DNA of 64,000 nucleotides from Burkholderia humptydooensis. GTDB lineage: Bacteria; Pseudomonadota; Gammaproteobacteria; Burkholderiales; Burkholderiaceae. Shown here piece by piece: positions 38,172 to 45,484 of the stretch. Position 1 is the first letter of the stretch. Each line of letters begins with the position of its first letter. The DNA is taken from positions 1,054,001 through 1,118,000 of the forward strand of contig NZ_CP013382.1 in NCBI RefSeq assembly GCF_001513745.1, given 5' to 3'. The notes under the pieces are model-generated. The model was not told the DNA's origin. It did no database searches and was given only the letters and a program-made list of their open reading frames with translations. Made by a program: the position numbers and the translations under genes.

Positions 38172-38307
38172 GCTGGAGTAAAGCGCTGAAGCGCTAACTC
38201 TGGTCGACCGCGAAGCATGGGACCAGAGTAAGCGCTGAAGCGCTAACTCTGGTCGACCGCAAAGCATGGGACCAGAGTAAGCGCTAAAGCGCTAACTCTG
38301 GTCGACA
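38172..38307 (+). repeat. Three tandem 49-bp hairpin repeats within the sox operon
   Basis: Units begin at 38172, 38221 and 38270. Units 2 and 3 each fold as GACCAGAGTAAGCGC / loop TGAA or TAAA / GCGCTAACTCTGGTC, a 15-bp stem with one A-A mismatch. Unit 1 has the same right arm, but its left arm is degraded. The linker TCGACCGC-AAGCATGG separates units. The third unit runs into AAAGGAG, the ribosome site of soxD. No U-tract follows, so these are not intrinsic terminators. They may set differential expression or RNA stability between soxB and soxDAG, or be a mobile REP-like family. Confidence 0.85.
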
Positions 38308-38320
38308 AAGGAGAACGAAC

Positions 38321-38614
38321 ATGTTGCTGATCGAATGTCCGTGGTGCGGCCCGCGCGCCGAATCCGAATTCAGTTGCGGCGGCGAAGCCGACATCGCGCG
38401 ACCGCTCGATACCGACACGCTGTCCGACCGCGAATGGGGCGACTACGTGTTCATGCGCAGGAATCCGCGCGGCGCGCATCGAGAGCAATGGCTGCACACG
38501 CAGGGCTGCCGCCGCTGGTTCGTCGCGCAGCGCGATACCGTCACCTACGAATTCCAAGGCTACGAAACGTTCGGCGGCGCCGCCGACGACGCAGCAAAGG
38601 ACACGAGCAAATGA
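38321..38614 (+). CDS. soxD: Sarcosine oxidase, delta subunit
   Basis: A protein of 97 residues. It starts MLLIECPWCGPRAESEFSCG and has further CRRWF with the HTQGC cysteine, the zinc-binding delta subunit pattern (CxxC plus a downstream Cys). Conserved blocks EWGDYVFMRRNPRGAHREQW and FVAQRDTVTYE match the family. AAAGGAG lies 9 bases upstream of ATG 38321, at the end of the third repeat unit. Its stop overlaps the soxA start (ATGA). Confidence 0.95.
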   Translation: MLLIECPWCGPRAESEFSCGGEADIARPLDTDTLSDREWGDYVFMRRNPRGAHREQWLHTQGCRRWFVAQRDTVTYEFQGYETFGGAADDAAKDTSK

Positions 38615-41600
38615 GCCAGAAAGACCGACTCGGCGCAGGCGGGCGCATCAACCGCGCACAGCCGCTCACCTTCACGTTCAACGGCCGCACGTATCAGGGC
38701 TTCCAGGGCGACACGCTCGCGTCGGCGCTGCTCGCGAACGGCGTGCACTTCGTCGCGCGCAGCTTCAAGTATCACCGCCCGCGCGGAATCGTGACGGCGG
38801 GCGTCGACGAGCCGAACGCCGTCGTGCAGCTCGAAACCGGTGCGCATACGGTGCCGAACGCGCGCGCGACCGAGATCGAGCTGTATCAGGGGCTCGTCGC
38901 GACGAGCGTGAACGCGAAGCCGTCGCTCGAGCACGACCGGATGGCGGTGATGCAGAAGTTCGCACGCTTTTTGCCGGCGGGCTTCTACTACAAGACGTTC
39001 ATGTGGCCGCGCAACCTGTGGCCGAAGTACGAAGAGAAGATCCGCGAGGCGGCGGGCCTCGGCAAGGCGCCCGACACGCTCGACGCCGACCGCTACGACA
39101 AGTGCTACGCGCACTGCGACGTGCTCGTCGTCGGCGGCGGCCCGACGGGGCTCGCGGCCGCGCATGCGGCGGCCGCGAACGGCGCGCGCGTGATCCTCGT
39201 CGACGATCAGCGCGAACTGGGCGGCAGCCTGCTCGCGGCCCGCGCGGAGATCGACGGCAAGCCGGCGCTGCAATGGGTCGAGAAGATCGAGGCGGCGCTC
39301 GCGAAGCTGCCCGACGTGAAGATCCTCACGCGCAGCACCGCGTTCGGCTATCAGGATCACAACCTCGTGACCGTCGTGCAGCGGCTCACCGATCATCTGC
39401 CGGTGTCGATGCGCAAGGGCACGCGCGAGATGATCTGGAAGGTGCGCGCGAAGCGCGTGATCCTCGCCGCGGGCGCGCACGAGCGGCCGCTCGTGTTCGG
39501 CAACAACGATCTGCCGGGCGTGATGACCGCGTCGGCCGTGTCGACGTACATCCATCGCTACGGCGTGCTGCCGGGGCGCGTCGCGGTCGTCGCGACGAAC
39601 AACGATCGCGGCTATCAGTGCGCGCTCGACCTGAAGGCGTGCGGCGCGAAGGTGACGGTCGTCGACGCGCGCGCGTCGACGCGCGGCGCACTCCCCGCGG
39701 TCGCGAAGCGCAACGGCATCACGGTGATGAGCGGCGCGGTCGTGTCGAGCGCGGCGGGCGGGCTGCGGGTCGCGTCGGTCGACGTCGCGTCATACGCGAG
39801 CGGCAAGTCGGGCGGCAGGATCGCGACGCTGCCGTGCGATCTCGTCGCGATGTCGGGCGGCTTCAGCCCGGTGCTGCACCTGTTCGCGCAGTCGGGCGGC
39901 AAGGCGCACTGGAACGACGACAAGGCGTGCTTCGTGCCCGGCAAGCCGGTGCAGGCGGAAGCGAGCGTCGGCGCGGCGGCGGGCGAGTTCGAGCTGTCGC
40001 GCGCGCTGCGGCTCGCGGTCGGCGCGGGCGTCGCCGCGGCGAAGTCGACGGGCTTCGCCGCCGAGCGGCCGCCCGTGCCGAAGGTCGCCGAGGCGGTCGA
40101 GGACGCGCTGCTGCCGTTGTGGCTCGCGAGCGGTGCCGCAGCGGCGGTTCGCGGTCCGAAGCAGTTCGTCGACTTCCAGAACGACGTCGGCGCGGCCGAT
40201 ATCCTGCTCGCCGCGCGCGAAGGCTTCGAGTCGGTCGAGCACGTGAAGCGCTACACGGCGATGGGCTTCGGCACCGATCAGGGCAAGCTCGGCAACATCA
40301 ACGGGATGGCGATTCTCGCGCAGGCGCTCGGCCAGACGATTCCGGAGACGGGCACGACGACGTTCCGCCCGAACTACACGCCGGTGTCGTTCGGCGCGTT
40401 CGCGGGCCGCGAGCTCGGCGATTTCCTCGACCCGGTGCGCAAGACCTGCGTCCACGAATGGCACGTCGAGCACGGCGCGATGTTCGAGGACGTCGGCAAC
40501 TGGAAGCGGCCGTGGTATTTCCCGAAGCGCGGCGAGGATCTGCACGCGGCGGTGAAGCGCGAATGCCTCGCGGTGCGCAACGGCGTCGGCATCCTCGATG
40601 CGTCGACGCTCGGCAAGATCGACATCCAGGGCCCGGATGCGGTGAAGCTGCTGAACTGGGTCTACACGAATCCGTGGAACAAGCTCGAAGTCGGCAAGTG
40701 CCGCTACGGGCTGATGCTCGACGAGAACGGGATGGTGTTCGACGACGGCGTGACGGTGCGCCTCGGCGAGCAGCACTTCATGATGACGACGACGACGGGC
40801 GGCGCCGCGCGCGTGCTCACGTGGCTCGAGCGCTGGCTGCAGACGGAATGGCCGGACATGTCGGTGCGCCTCGCGTCCGTCACCGATCACTGGGCGACGT
40901 TCGCGGTGGTCGGGCCGAAGAGCCGCAAGGTCGTGCAGAAGGTGTGCAAGGACATCGACTTCGCGAACGACGCGTTCCCGTTCATGAGCTATCGCGACGG
41001 CACGGTCGCCGGCGTGAAGTCGCGCGTGATGCGCATCAGCTTCTCGGGCGAGCTCGCATACGAAGTGAACGTGCCGGCGAACGCGGGCCGCGCGGTGTGG
41101 GAAGCGCTGATGGAAGCAGGCGCGGAGTTCGACATCACGCCGTACGGCACCGAGACGATGCACGTGCTGCGCGCGGAGAAGGGCTACATCATCGTCGGTC
41201 AGGATACCGACGGATCGATCACGCCGTTCGATCTCGGCATGGGCGGGCTCGTCGCGAAATCGAAGGACTTCCTCGGCCGCCGGTCGCTCGCGCGCGCCGA
41301 TACCGCGAAGAGCGGCCGCAAGCAGTTCGTCGGCCTGCTGACCGACGACGCGCAATACGTGCTGCCGGAAGGCGGCCAGATCGTCGAGGTCGATGCGGCC
41401 GCGCGCGCGGACGGCACGACGCCGATGCTCGGCCATGTGACGTCGAGCTATTACAGCCCGATCCTGAAGCGCTCGATCGCGCTCGCGGTCGTGAAGGGCG
41501 GGTTGAGCAGGATGGGCGAGCGCGTCGCGGTCTCGCTCGCGAACGGGCGGCGCGTCGCCGCGACGATTTCGAGCCCGGTTTTCTACGACACCGAAGGGGT

Positions 41601-41619
41601 ACGTCAACATGTGGAATGA
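38611..41619 (+). CDS. soxA: Sarcosine oxidase, alpha subunit
   Basis: A protein of 1,002 residues, normal for TSOX alpha. The N-terminal region carries a 2Fe-2S-ferredoxin-like fold (YQGFQGDTLASALLANGVHF). A pyridine-nucleotide binding motif VLVVGGGPTGLAAAHAA begins at about 171, and a second dinucleotide site is near residue 300. The C-terminal 380 residues are a GcvT-like aminomethyltransferase domain (GILDASTLGKIDIQGPDAVK; TPYGTETMHVLRAEKGYIIV) that transfers the methyl-derived carbon to tetrahydrofolate. It overlaps soxD by 4 bp and soxG by 11 bp. Confidence 0.95.
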   Translation: MSQKDRLGAGGRINRAQPLTFTFNGRTYQGFQGDTLASALLANGVHFVARSFKYHRPRGIVTAGVDEPNAVVQLETGAHTVPNARATEIELYQGLVATSVNAKPSLEHDRMAVMQKFARFLPAGFYYKTFMWPRNLWPKYEEKIREAAGLGKAPDTLDADRYDKCYAHCDVLVVGGGPTGLAAAHAAAANGARVILVDDQRELGGSLLAARAEIDGKPALQWVEKIEAALAKLPDVKILTRSTAFGYQDHNLVTVVQRLTDHLPVSMRKGTREMIWKVRAKRVILAAGAHERPLVFGNNDLPGVMTASAVSTYIHRYGVLPGRVAVVATNNDRGYQCALDLKACGAKVTVVDARASTRGALPAVAKRNGITVMSGAVVSSAAGGLRVASVDVASYASGKSGGRIATLPCDLVAMSGGFSPVLHLFAQSGGKAHWNDDKACFVPGKPVQAEASVGAAAGEFELSRALRLAVGAGVAAAKSTGFAAERPPVPKVAEAVEDALLPLWLASGAAAAVRGPKQFVDFQNDVGAADILLAAREGFESVEHVKRYTAMGFGTDQGKLGNINGMAILAQALGQTIPETGTTTFRPNYTPVSFGAFAGRELGDFLDPVRKTCVHEWHVEHGAMFEDVGNWKRPWYFPKRGEDLHAAVKRECLAVRNGVGILDASTLGKIDIQGPDAVKLLNWVYTNPWNKLEVGKCRYGLMLDENGMVFDDGVTVRLGEQHFMMTTTTGGAARVLTWLERWLQTEWPDMSVRLASVTDHWATFAVVGPKSRKVVQKVCKDIDFANDAFPFMSYRDGTVAGVKSRVMRISFSGELAYEVNVPANAGRAVWEALMEAGAEFDITPYGTETMHVLRAEKGYIIVGQDTDGSITPFDLGMGGLVAKSKDFLGRRSLARADTAKSGRKQFVGLLTDDAQYVLPEGGQIVEVDAAARADGTTPMLGHVTSSYYSPILKRSIALAVVKGGLSRMGERVAVSLANGRRVAATISSPVFYDTEGVRQHVE

Positions 41620-42244
41620 AACGAGAAACGAAGCTTCGGTGGCGGTGCACGCGCAAGGCGGCGCGCGGCTCGAATCGCCGCTCGTCGGCGCGGGCGACGC
41701 GCTGAAGGCGTATGACGCGCGCGGCTCGAAGGCATTCCGGTTCCGCGAGCGGCCGTTCCTCGATCTCGTGAACGTGCGCGGCGAGCCGAACGATTCCGCG
41801 TTCGTGCGCGCGTTCGAGCAGGTGGTCGGCTGCCGGCCGCCCGTGAAGCCGAACACCGTCGCGCGCGGCGCGGACCACGACGTGCTGTGGCTCGGCCCCG
41901 ACGAGTGGCTCGTGCGCTCGAACGGCGCGGTCGCGGCGGGCGCGCTCGAAGCAAAGCTTGCGCAAGCGGTGCAGGGGCTCCATGCGGCGGCGGTCGACGT
42001 CGGCAGCGGCTACACGGTCGTCGAGGCGAGCGGCGCGCGCGCGCGCGACGTGCTCGCGCGCGGCTGTCCGCTCGATCTGCACCCGCGCGTGTTCGGCGTC
42101 GGGCAGTGCGCGCAGAGCCATTACTTCAAGGCGTCGATCACACTCGTGCCGATGGGCGACGAGGCGTTCGACATCGTCGTGCGCCGCAGCTTCGCCGATT
42201 ACTTCTGCCGCATCATGCTCGACGCGGCGACGCCGCTCGCCTGA
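41609..42244 (+). CDS. soxG: Sarcosine oxidase, gamma subunit
   Basis: A protein of 211 residues. The family signature is in the middle (LWLGPDEWLVRSNGAVAAGA) and near the C-terminus (VDVGSGYTVVEASGARARDV, CPLDLHPRVFGVGQCAQSHY). It resembles the GcvT fold and completes the alpha-beta-gamma-delta heterotetramer. Its stop codon overlaps the next gene by a single base (TGATG), suggesting translational coupling with the folB-like gene. Confidence 0.93.
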   Translation: MWNETRNEASVAVHAQGGARLESPLVGAGDALKAYDARGSKAFRFRERPFLDLVNVRGEPNDSAFVRAFEQVVGCRPPVKPNTVARGADHDVLWLGPDEWLVRSNGAVAAGALEAKLAQAVQGLHAAAVDVGSGYTVVEASGARARDVLARGCPLDLHPRVFGVGQCAQSHYFKASITLVPMGDEAFDIVVRRSFADYFCRIMLDAATPLA

Positions 42245-42696
42245 TGAAGCCCGCCGAAGGGCCGTTCGCGGCGCTCGATCCGGCGCGCGGACGCGGCTGG
42301 AGCGTGTTCGTCGACGCGCTGAAGGTGCCGGCGCGCATCGGCATCCACCCGCACGAGCACGCGGCGCCGCAGCCCGTCGTGATCGACGCGCGGCTCGCCT
42401 ATCGGCGCGAGCCGTCGGAGGCGGGCGGCGACGGCTGGATCGACTACGACGCGTATTGCGCGCGGCTCGCGTCGTTCCTTGCGCACAAGCCGCATACGCG
42501 CCTGCTCGAGACGCTCGCGCTCGAGATCGCCGTGCTGTCGTTCGACGAGTGGCCGGCGCTCGACGCGCTGACGCTCGCGCTGCACAAGCCGAAGATCCGG
42601 CCGGGGACGAAGCGGGTCGGTGTCGAGCTCGACTGGACGCGCGCCGATCATGCGGCGTGGCGCGCGGCCGCGCGGGAGGCGGCCGCGCGCGGCTGA
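42244..42696 (+). CDS. Dihydroneopterin aldolase-like (FolB family) protein of the sox operon
   Basis: A protein of 150 residues. Core blocks VFVDALKVPARIGIHPHEHA, IDYDAYCARLASFLAHKPHT and RLLETLALEIAVLSFDEWPA match the FolB tunnelling fold, including the glutamate of the LLET motif. These enzymes make 6-hydroxymethyl-dihydropterin for folate synthesis. Its coupling to soxG suggests supply of tetrahydrofolate for the oxidase, which uses THF as C1 acceptor. A normal biosynthetic folB probably exists elsewhere, so this may be a catabolic paralogue. Confidence 0.8.
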   Translation: MKPAEGPFAALDPARGRGWSVFVDALKVPARIGIHPHEHAAPQPVVIDARLAYRREPSEAGGDGWIDYDAYCARLASFLAHKPHTRLLETLALEIAVLSFDEWPALDALTLALHKPKIRPGTKRVGVELDWTRADHAAWRAAAREAAARG

Positions 42697-42734
42697 ACGG
42701 GCGGGCGTGCGCGATCGCCCGTTCAGCCGCGCGC
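42685..42734. terminator. Perfect 19-bp stem at the end of the sox operon
   Basis: The arms GCGCGCGGCTGAACGGGCG (42685-42703) and CGCCCGTTCAGCCGCGCGC (42716-42734) are perfectly complementary with a 12-nt loop. The first arm contains the stop codon of the folB-like gene. It lies between converging genes. No U-run follows on either side, so termination may be Rho-assisted, or the stem may protect the mRNA 3' end. Confidence 0.5.
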
Positions 42735-42754
42735 CGGCCTCGCCGGGCCGCGCG

Positions 42755-42999
42755 TCACGAGCACGCCTTGCCGTGCGACGCGCGGAAGCCCTGCGCCTTT
42801 GCGGCCGCTTCCGGCATGTACTCGCCGTGCTGGGTCTTGCCTAGCGCTTGTCGGCCGCGCAGTGGTACACCTTCGTGTCGGTGTTTACCCACACCTGGCC
42901 GGGCGCGCCGGCGGGCGCGCTCGCCGGCGCTTGCGCGAAGCTGCTGATCGAGAAGCACAGGCCGGCGGCGAGTGCCGAGAGAATCGCGGTCGTTTTCAT
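42755..42999 (-). pseudogene. Small exported protein gene with a one-base frameshift
   Basis: From ATG 42999 the frame reads MKTTAILSALAAGLCFSISS followed by FAQ, a clear signal peptide. It continues QVWVNTDTKVYHCAADKR and then meets TAG at 42841-42843. One frame over, the sequence goes on GKTQHGEYMPEAAAKAQGFR and ends SHGKACS with TGA at 42755-42757. Restoring one base (TA to TAC or TAT) gives a continuous protein of about 81 residues of a small secreted family with YHCxxDxxYGKTxxGEYM. It is probably inactive here, unless the base is a sequencing error. Confidence 0.8.
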
Positions 43000-43180
43000 T
43001 TCCGCTCCTGACTATCCTTGGGGTTGGCGCACGTGGCGACGCGCGCGCGGCCCATCGAAAATGCAACGATGCGTGACAGCGTGCAACAGCCGGTCGCGTG
43101 CGCGCGCGGCAGGGCGGGCGGCGCGATCGTGAGATACTCGCCACCCTGCCGCGCCGCGGCGTACATCGACGGGAGCCGCC

Positions 43181-43441
43181 GTGTTTGCGAGTTTTGAACC
43201 GACCCACACCGGATTTGTCGCGGAAATCGACGGTTGCCGATGCAGCATCGAGGGCGCGCCGTCGCCGATTGCCGACCGGATCGACTGGCGCTGGACGATC
43301 GCGCAGCCGGAGCCGGACAACCTCGACGGCTCCGATCCCTACCGGTACGAAGTGCTCGCGACGGGCGAAACCGTGACGCCGCTGCAGGCCGAGCAGCAGA
43401 TCGTCGCGTGGCTCGAAGCGCATCCGCCCGAGGACGCGTGA
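43181..43441 (+). CDS. Small hypothetical protein
   Basis: A protein of 86 residues starting MFASFEPTHTGFVAEIDGCR and ending in an acidic helix (LQAEQQIVAWLEAHPPED). It has GC3 bias like neighbouring real genes and a plausible GGGAG site 8 bases upstream. No domain or catalytic motif is recognised; the two cysteines (CRC) are its only notable residues. It shares a 181-bp divergent region with the frameshifted exported-protein gene. Confidence 0.65.
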   Translation: MFASFEPTHTGFVAEIDGCRCSIEGAPSPIADRIDWRWTIAQPEPDNLDGSDPYRYEVLATGETVTPLQAEQQIVAWLEAHPPEDA

Positions 43442-43552
43442 GCGCGCGTCCCGCCGCTCGCCGCTCGCCGAACAGGGCTTTCCGGCGGGGCGACGCGTTC
43501 GGCGCGTTCCATTGTTACACTGGCGTCAACGTTCCTTCCGCCGACGCCCGCC

Positions 43553-44485
43553 ATGAAGCCCCAACTGCTCGTGCTGATCCCGCTGCGCGACCACGCGCAC
43601 GCGCAAGTTGCCGACGCATTCGACGTCCTCCACGCCCCCACGCCCGACCAGCGCCGCGCAGCGATCGCCGAGCGCGGCGCCGCCGTGCGGGCGGTGCTGA
43701 CGAACGGCACGGTCGGCCTCTTCGCCGACGAGATCGCGCGCCTGCCGAAGCTGGAATTCATCGCCGCGCTCGGCGTCGGCTACGAGAACATCGCGCTCGA
43801 CGATGCGCGCTCGCGCGGCGTCGTCGTCGTCAACGGCGCGGGCACGAACGACGATTGCGTTGCCGATCACGCGTTCGCGCTGCTGCTCGCCGCGGTGCGC
43901 GGCGTGCCGAAGCTCGACGCGGCGTGCCGCGCGGGCGTGTGGCGCGATGCGCTGCCGATGCCGCCGAACGTGTCCGGCAAGCGGCTCGGGATCGTCGGGC
44001 TCGGCAACATCGGCGAGAAGATCGCGCGCCGCGCGGCGGGCTTCGATCTCGACATCGGCTATCACAACCGCCGGCCGCGCGAAGGCGCGGCGTACCGCTA
44101 TTTCGCCGAACTCCACGCGCTCGCGCGCTGGGCGGACTTTCTCGTCGTCGCGACGCCGGGCGGCGCGGCGACGCGGCATCTGATCGACGCGCGCATCCTC
44201 GACGCGCTCGGCGAGCGCGGCTTTCTCGTCAACGTGTCGCGCGGCAGCGTCGTCGACACGGCGGCGCTCGCCGACGCGTTGCGCGCGGGCCGCGTCGCGG
44301 GCGCGGGGCTCGACGTCTACGAAGGGGAGCCTCAGCCGCCGCGCGCGCTCGCGGCGCTCGACAACGTCGTGCTGACGCCGCACTTGGGCGGCTGGTCGCC
44401 TGAGGCGCTCGAGCGCTCGGTGCGCCAGTTCCTCGAGAACGCGGCGCGCCACTTCGCGGGGCAGCCGGTGCTGACGCCGATCTGA
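43553..44485 (+). CDS. D-2-hydroxyacid dehydrogenase (GhrB/hydroxypyruvate reductase-like)
   Basis: A protein of 310 residues. The NAD(P)-binding motif is LGIVGLGNIGEKIARRAAGF at about 145-165. Catalytic residues are suggested by VNVSRGSVVDTAAL (Arg), DVYEGEPQPP (Glu) and LTPHLGGWSPEA (His). The short N-terminal domain fits hydroxypyruvate/glyoxylate reductases. Such enzymes reduce 2-ketoacids to D-hydroxyacids. OsmC is 39 bp downstream on the same strand. The substrate remains open. Confidence 0.88.
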   Translation: MKPQLLVLIPLRDHAHAQVADAFDVLHAPTPDQRRAAIAERGAAVRAVLTNGTVGLFADEIARLPKLEFIAALGVGYENIALDDARSRGVVVVNGAGTNDDCVADHAFALLLAAVRGVPKLDAACRAGVWRDALPMPPNVSGKRLGIVGLGNIGEKIARRAAGFDLDIGYHNRRPREGAAYRYFAELHALARWADFLVVATPGGAATRHLIDARILDALGERGFLVNVSRGSVVDTAALADALRAGRVAGAGLDVYEGEPQPPRALAALDNVVLTPHLGGWSPEALERSVRQFLENAARHFAGQPVLTPI

Positions 44486-44524
44486 CGGACGACCATTGCG
44501 ACGCGAACACATCAGGGAGAAGCG

Positions 44525-45010
44525 ATGTCGACCTACACGGCCGAAGTGGCGTGGCAGAAGCAGGAAGGCGAGACGTTTGCGGACAACCGCTACAGCAGGA
44601 AGCACGAGTGGCGCTTCGACGGCGGCGTTCGCGTGCCGGCGTCGAGCTCGCCGCACGTGGTGCGCGTGCCGTTTTCCGATCCGGCGGCGGTCGATCCGGA
44701 AGAGGCGTTCGTCGCGGCGCTGTCGAGCTGCCACATGCTATGGTTCCTGTCGCTCGCCGCGCAGAAGAAGCTCGTCGTGACCGGCTATCGCGACGTTGCC
44801 GAAGGCACGATGGCGAAGAACGCGCAGGGCCAGGAAGTGATGACGCGCGTCGTGCTGAAGCCGCACGTGACGTTCGGCGGCGAGCGCGCGCCGACGCGCG
44901 ACGAAGTCGATGCGCTGCACCACGCGGCGCACGACGCTTGCTATCTCGCGAACTCGGTCAAGAGCGACATCGACATCGAAGGAAGCTGGGCGCACGAGCC
45001 CGCGCGTTGA
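44525..45010 (+). CDS. OsmC-family peroxiredoxin-like protein
   Basis: A protein of 161 residues. The conserved peroxidatic cysteine lies in ALSSCHMLWFLSLAAQ, and the second cysteine in AAHDACYLANSVKSDIDIEG, which together define OsmC/Ohr. Such proteins reduce organic hydroperoxides. AGGGAG precedes ATG 44525 by 6 bases. It probably shares a transcript with the hydroxyacid dehydrogenase. Confidence 0.92.
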   Translation: MSTYTAEVAWQKQEGETFADNRYSRKHEWRFDGGVRVPASSSPHVVRVPFSDPAAVDPEEAFVAALSSCHMLWFLSLAAQKKLVVTGYRDVAEGTMAKNAQGQEVMTRVVLKPHVTFGGERAPTRDEVDALHHAAHDACYLANSVKSDIDIEGSWAHEPAR

Positions 45011-45484
45011 GCGGGCGATCCCGAGGGCGGCGTCGCCGCTGGCGGCTCGGCTCGATCCGATCGATCGCCGTCCATCCATTCGTCGCGTTTCGCGCGGCCA
45101 GCCGCGCATCGCCGCGGCCGGCCGCGCGCCGCGCCGATGCAGGCCGGGCGTTTCGCCTGCGTCGCCCATCCGGGCGGCGCCATGTGGCCATCGAAGGTTG
45201 CGGCGGTGGTGTCCGTCGCCTAATCTCCAGACATCATTCGCCCATTGCGCCGGCGCGCCGAGCGTGTCGCTCGCGCGGCCGGCGCTTTCACCTGGGCGCG
45301 CAACGGCCGCCGGCGCGCGCCCGAACCGGAAGACGCCGCATCCGCCGGCCGGACGGCGCGCGCCGCGCGCGGCGCGGGAACGGTCCGGAACCCGCATCGG
45401 CGCGCCGCGAGCGCGGCGGGCGTCCGCATCCCGCGATCGAGCTTGCGAATGGCTTTCTGGCAAAGACACCTCGGGGGAGTCGAG
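45011..45484. other. 474-bp region without an evident gene
   Basis: The region is GC-rich, and open frames on both strands are Arg/Ala-rich with no family resemblance. It probably contains the promoter of the histidine kinase operon at its right end. CTCGGGGGAGTCGAG directly before ATG 45485 is the ribosome site of the kinase. I see no repeat, RNA gene or palindrome worth calling. Confidence 0.5.

Noticed and set aside
38172..38307. Interpretation of the sox hairpin repeats as a CRISPR array or terminators
   Set aside because: Units are contiguous without variable spacers, and no U-tract follows the stems.
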